Shown here piece after piece: positions 5,370-5,946 of a stretch of 5,946 nt of DNA. This stretch comes from HKCCE3408 sp039191215 (lineage in GTDB: Bacteria; Pseudomonadota; Alphaproteobacteria; Rhodobacterales; Rhodobacteraceae), in assembly GCA_039191215.1 (NCBI GenBank), contig JBCCXT010000102.1, positions 1-5,946 on the forward strand, in the 5' to 3' direction. Under the pieces are notes generated by a model. That model searched no databases and was not told where the DNA came from. It saw only the letters and a list, made by a program, of their open reading frames with translations. A program made the translations under genes and the position numbers. How positions within the stretch are numbered: position 1 is the stretch's first letter; each line of letters opens with the position of its first letter.

Positions 5370-5946
5370 TCAGCCGTCGAGCGCTGCCAGCGCGGCCACA
5401 ATCTCGTCCCGGAGTATCTCGGCCTTTTCGAGGTAGAACCCGGTATTTTCGTCATAGACCGTAAGTGCGGCCTCAACATGTGACAGCGCGGCGGTCAAAT
5501 GGGACTGCGAGCCTTTGGTCGCGTCGTGTTCGGCCAGGGCCTTTTCAGCGATGGCGATGTTTCTCTGAATTTGTGCCCAATGAAATAGATGGTCGGCCTC
5601 GGTGAATACCCGCAAAGCGGCGCGGTAGCTCTCGACGGCCTCAGCCAGCAGGGCCGGGCCGAGCGCGCCCTGGGTGCGGGTGCCCTGGGTTTTCAGAGCG
5701 ACGCCCATGTTCTGCATGGTCATGGCCCAATCCAGCGGATAATCGGCCTCGGTCCTGACCCGCAAGGCGGCGCGGTAGCTGTCGACAGCCTCAGCCAGTA
5801 GTGCCGAGCCGGGCGCGCCTCCGGTGCGGCTGCCTTGGGTTTCCAGAGCGATGCCCATGTTCTGCATTGTCATGGCCCAATCCAGCGGATGGTCGGCCTC
5901 GGTGAATACCCGCAAAGCGGCGCGGTAGCTCTCGACGGCCTCAGCC
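5370..5946 (-). CDS. Tetratricopeptide-repeat protein, C-terminal part (start beyond the window)
   Basis: The frame runs from the right window edge to TGA at 5372-5370, giving about 191 residues. It is open at the edge, so the start lies outside. It contains TPR units of 50 residues with the pattern LRVxTEADxPLDWAMTMQNM followed by GxALxTQG, a Gly-rich turn, and LLAEAVxSYRAA. Two are nearly identical; a third is diverged (LRVFTEADHLFHWAQIQRNI onwards). A terminal helical segment (SHVEAALTVYDENTGFYLEK, then EILRDEIVAALAAL) closes the solenoid. This DWAMTQ-N-type TPR is common in large bacterial scaffold proteins, some of which carry CHAT-protease, kinase or NTPase domains at the other end; which applies here cannot be told. 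The function is probably protein binding. It lies upstream of the DUF4177 gene on the same strand, 181 bp away. Confidence 0.85.
   Translation of the reverse strand, partial: AEAVESYRAALRVFTEADHPLDWAMTMQNMGIALETQGSRTGGAPGSALLAEAVDSYRAALRVRTEADYPLDWAMTMQNMGVALKTQGTRTQGALGPALLAEAVESYRAALRVFTEADHLFHWAQIQRNIAIAEKALAEHDATKGSQSHLTAALSHVEAALTVYDENTGFYLEKAEILRDEIVAALAALDG
5588..5946 (-). repeat. 150-bp coding DNA repeat of the TPR gene with 300-bp higher-order identity
   Basis: The nucleotide units 5611-5760 and 5761-5910 align without gaps, with about 21 differences in 150 by hand count (about 86% identity). A further unit begins at 5911. Bases 5588-5646 and 5888-5946 are identical over all 59 positions up to the window edge, although they are two units apart, while the intervening unit differs. 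This points to duplication or gene conversion of a two-unit block. Confidence 0.85.

Noticed and set aside
5189..5479. N-terminal extension of the DUF4177 gene to 5479
   Set aside because: It crosses the repeat array and the 3' end of the TPR gene in another frame. MDRYEYK at 5188 is the normal family start and has a ribosome site.

Overview
This 5.9 kb window is chromosomal DNA that is GC-rich (roughly 60% by eye). It looks like an alphaproteobacterium of the Rhodobacteraceae/Roseobacter type. The grounds are protein style (FolE2, BolA, J-domain protein and DUF4177 protein all read like that group), a strong GC preference at third codon positions, and the run metZ-like gene, glutamine amidotransferase, folE2. 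No RNA gene, CRISPR array, insertion sequence or phage gene is visible. Most of it is housekeeping sequence.

Left part, plus strand (1-3699). The window opens inside the 3' end of a Cys/Met-metabolism PLP enzyme, probably O-succinylhomoserine sulfhydrylase (metZ). Its stop overlaps the start of a stand-alone class I glutamine amidotransferase in an ATGA junction, so the two are probably translationally coupled. After a 110-bp gap comes folE2 (GTP cyclohydrolase IB, first step of folate/pterin synthesis), with a strong ribosome site that fixes its start. After a 114-bp gap comes trkH (K+ uptake channel subunit). A GC-only hairpin abuts the trkH start codon, and no ordinary Shine-Dalgarno is visible there.

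Middle (3700-4736). trkH faces a minus-strand J-domain co-chaperone gene across a 72-bp gap that holds a 13-bp tandem duplication. The J-domain gene is divergent from bolA (an iron-sulfur/glutaredoxin partner protein), and they share a 77-bp intergenic promoter region.

Right part, minus strand (4733-5946). bolA ends tail-to-tail with a DUF4177-family gene, the two stop codons sharing a TTAA palindrome. Upstream of the DUF4177 gene is a 181-bp spacer carrying three exact copies of GGTATATC at an exact 11-bp period. This is the best candidate for an undescribed regulatory element here. Beyond it is the 3' end of a tetratricopeptide-repeat gene whose 50-residue repeats are also a 150-bp DNA repeat, with signs of a 300-bp higher-order period. 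Its N-terminal half lies outside the window.

I do not see a complete novel multi-gene system. The items worth a second look are mostly non-coding: the 11-bp repeat array, the hairpin at trkH, the AT-rich rare-codon island inside the J-domain gene, and the homogenised TPR repeats.
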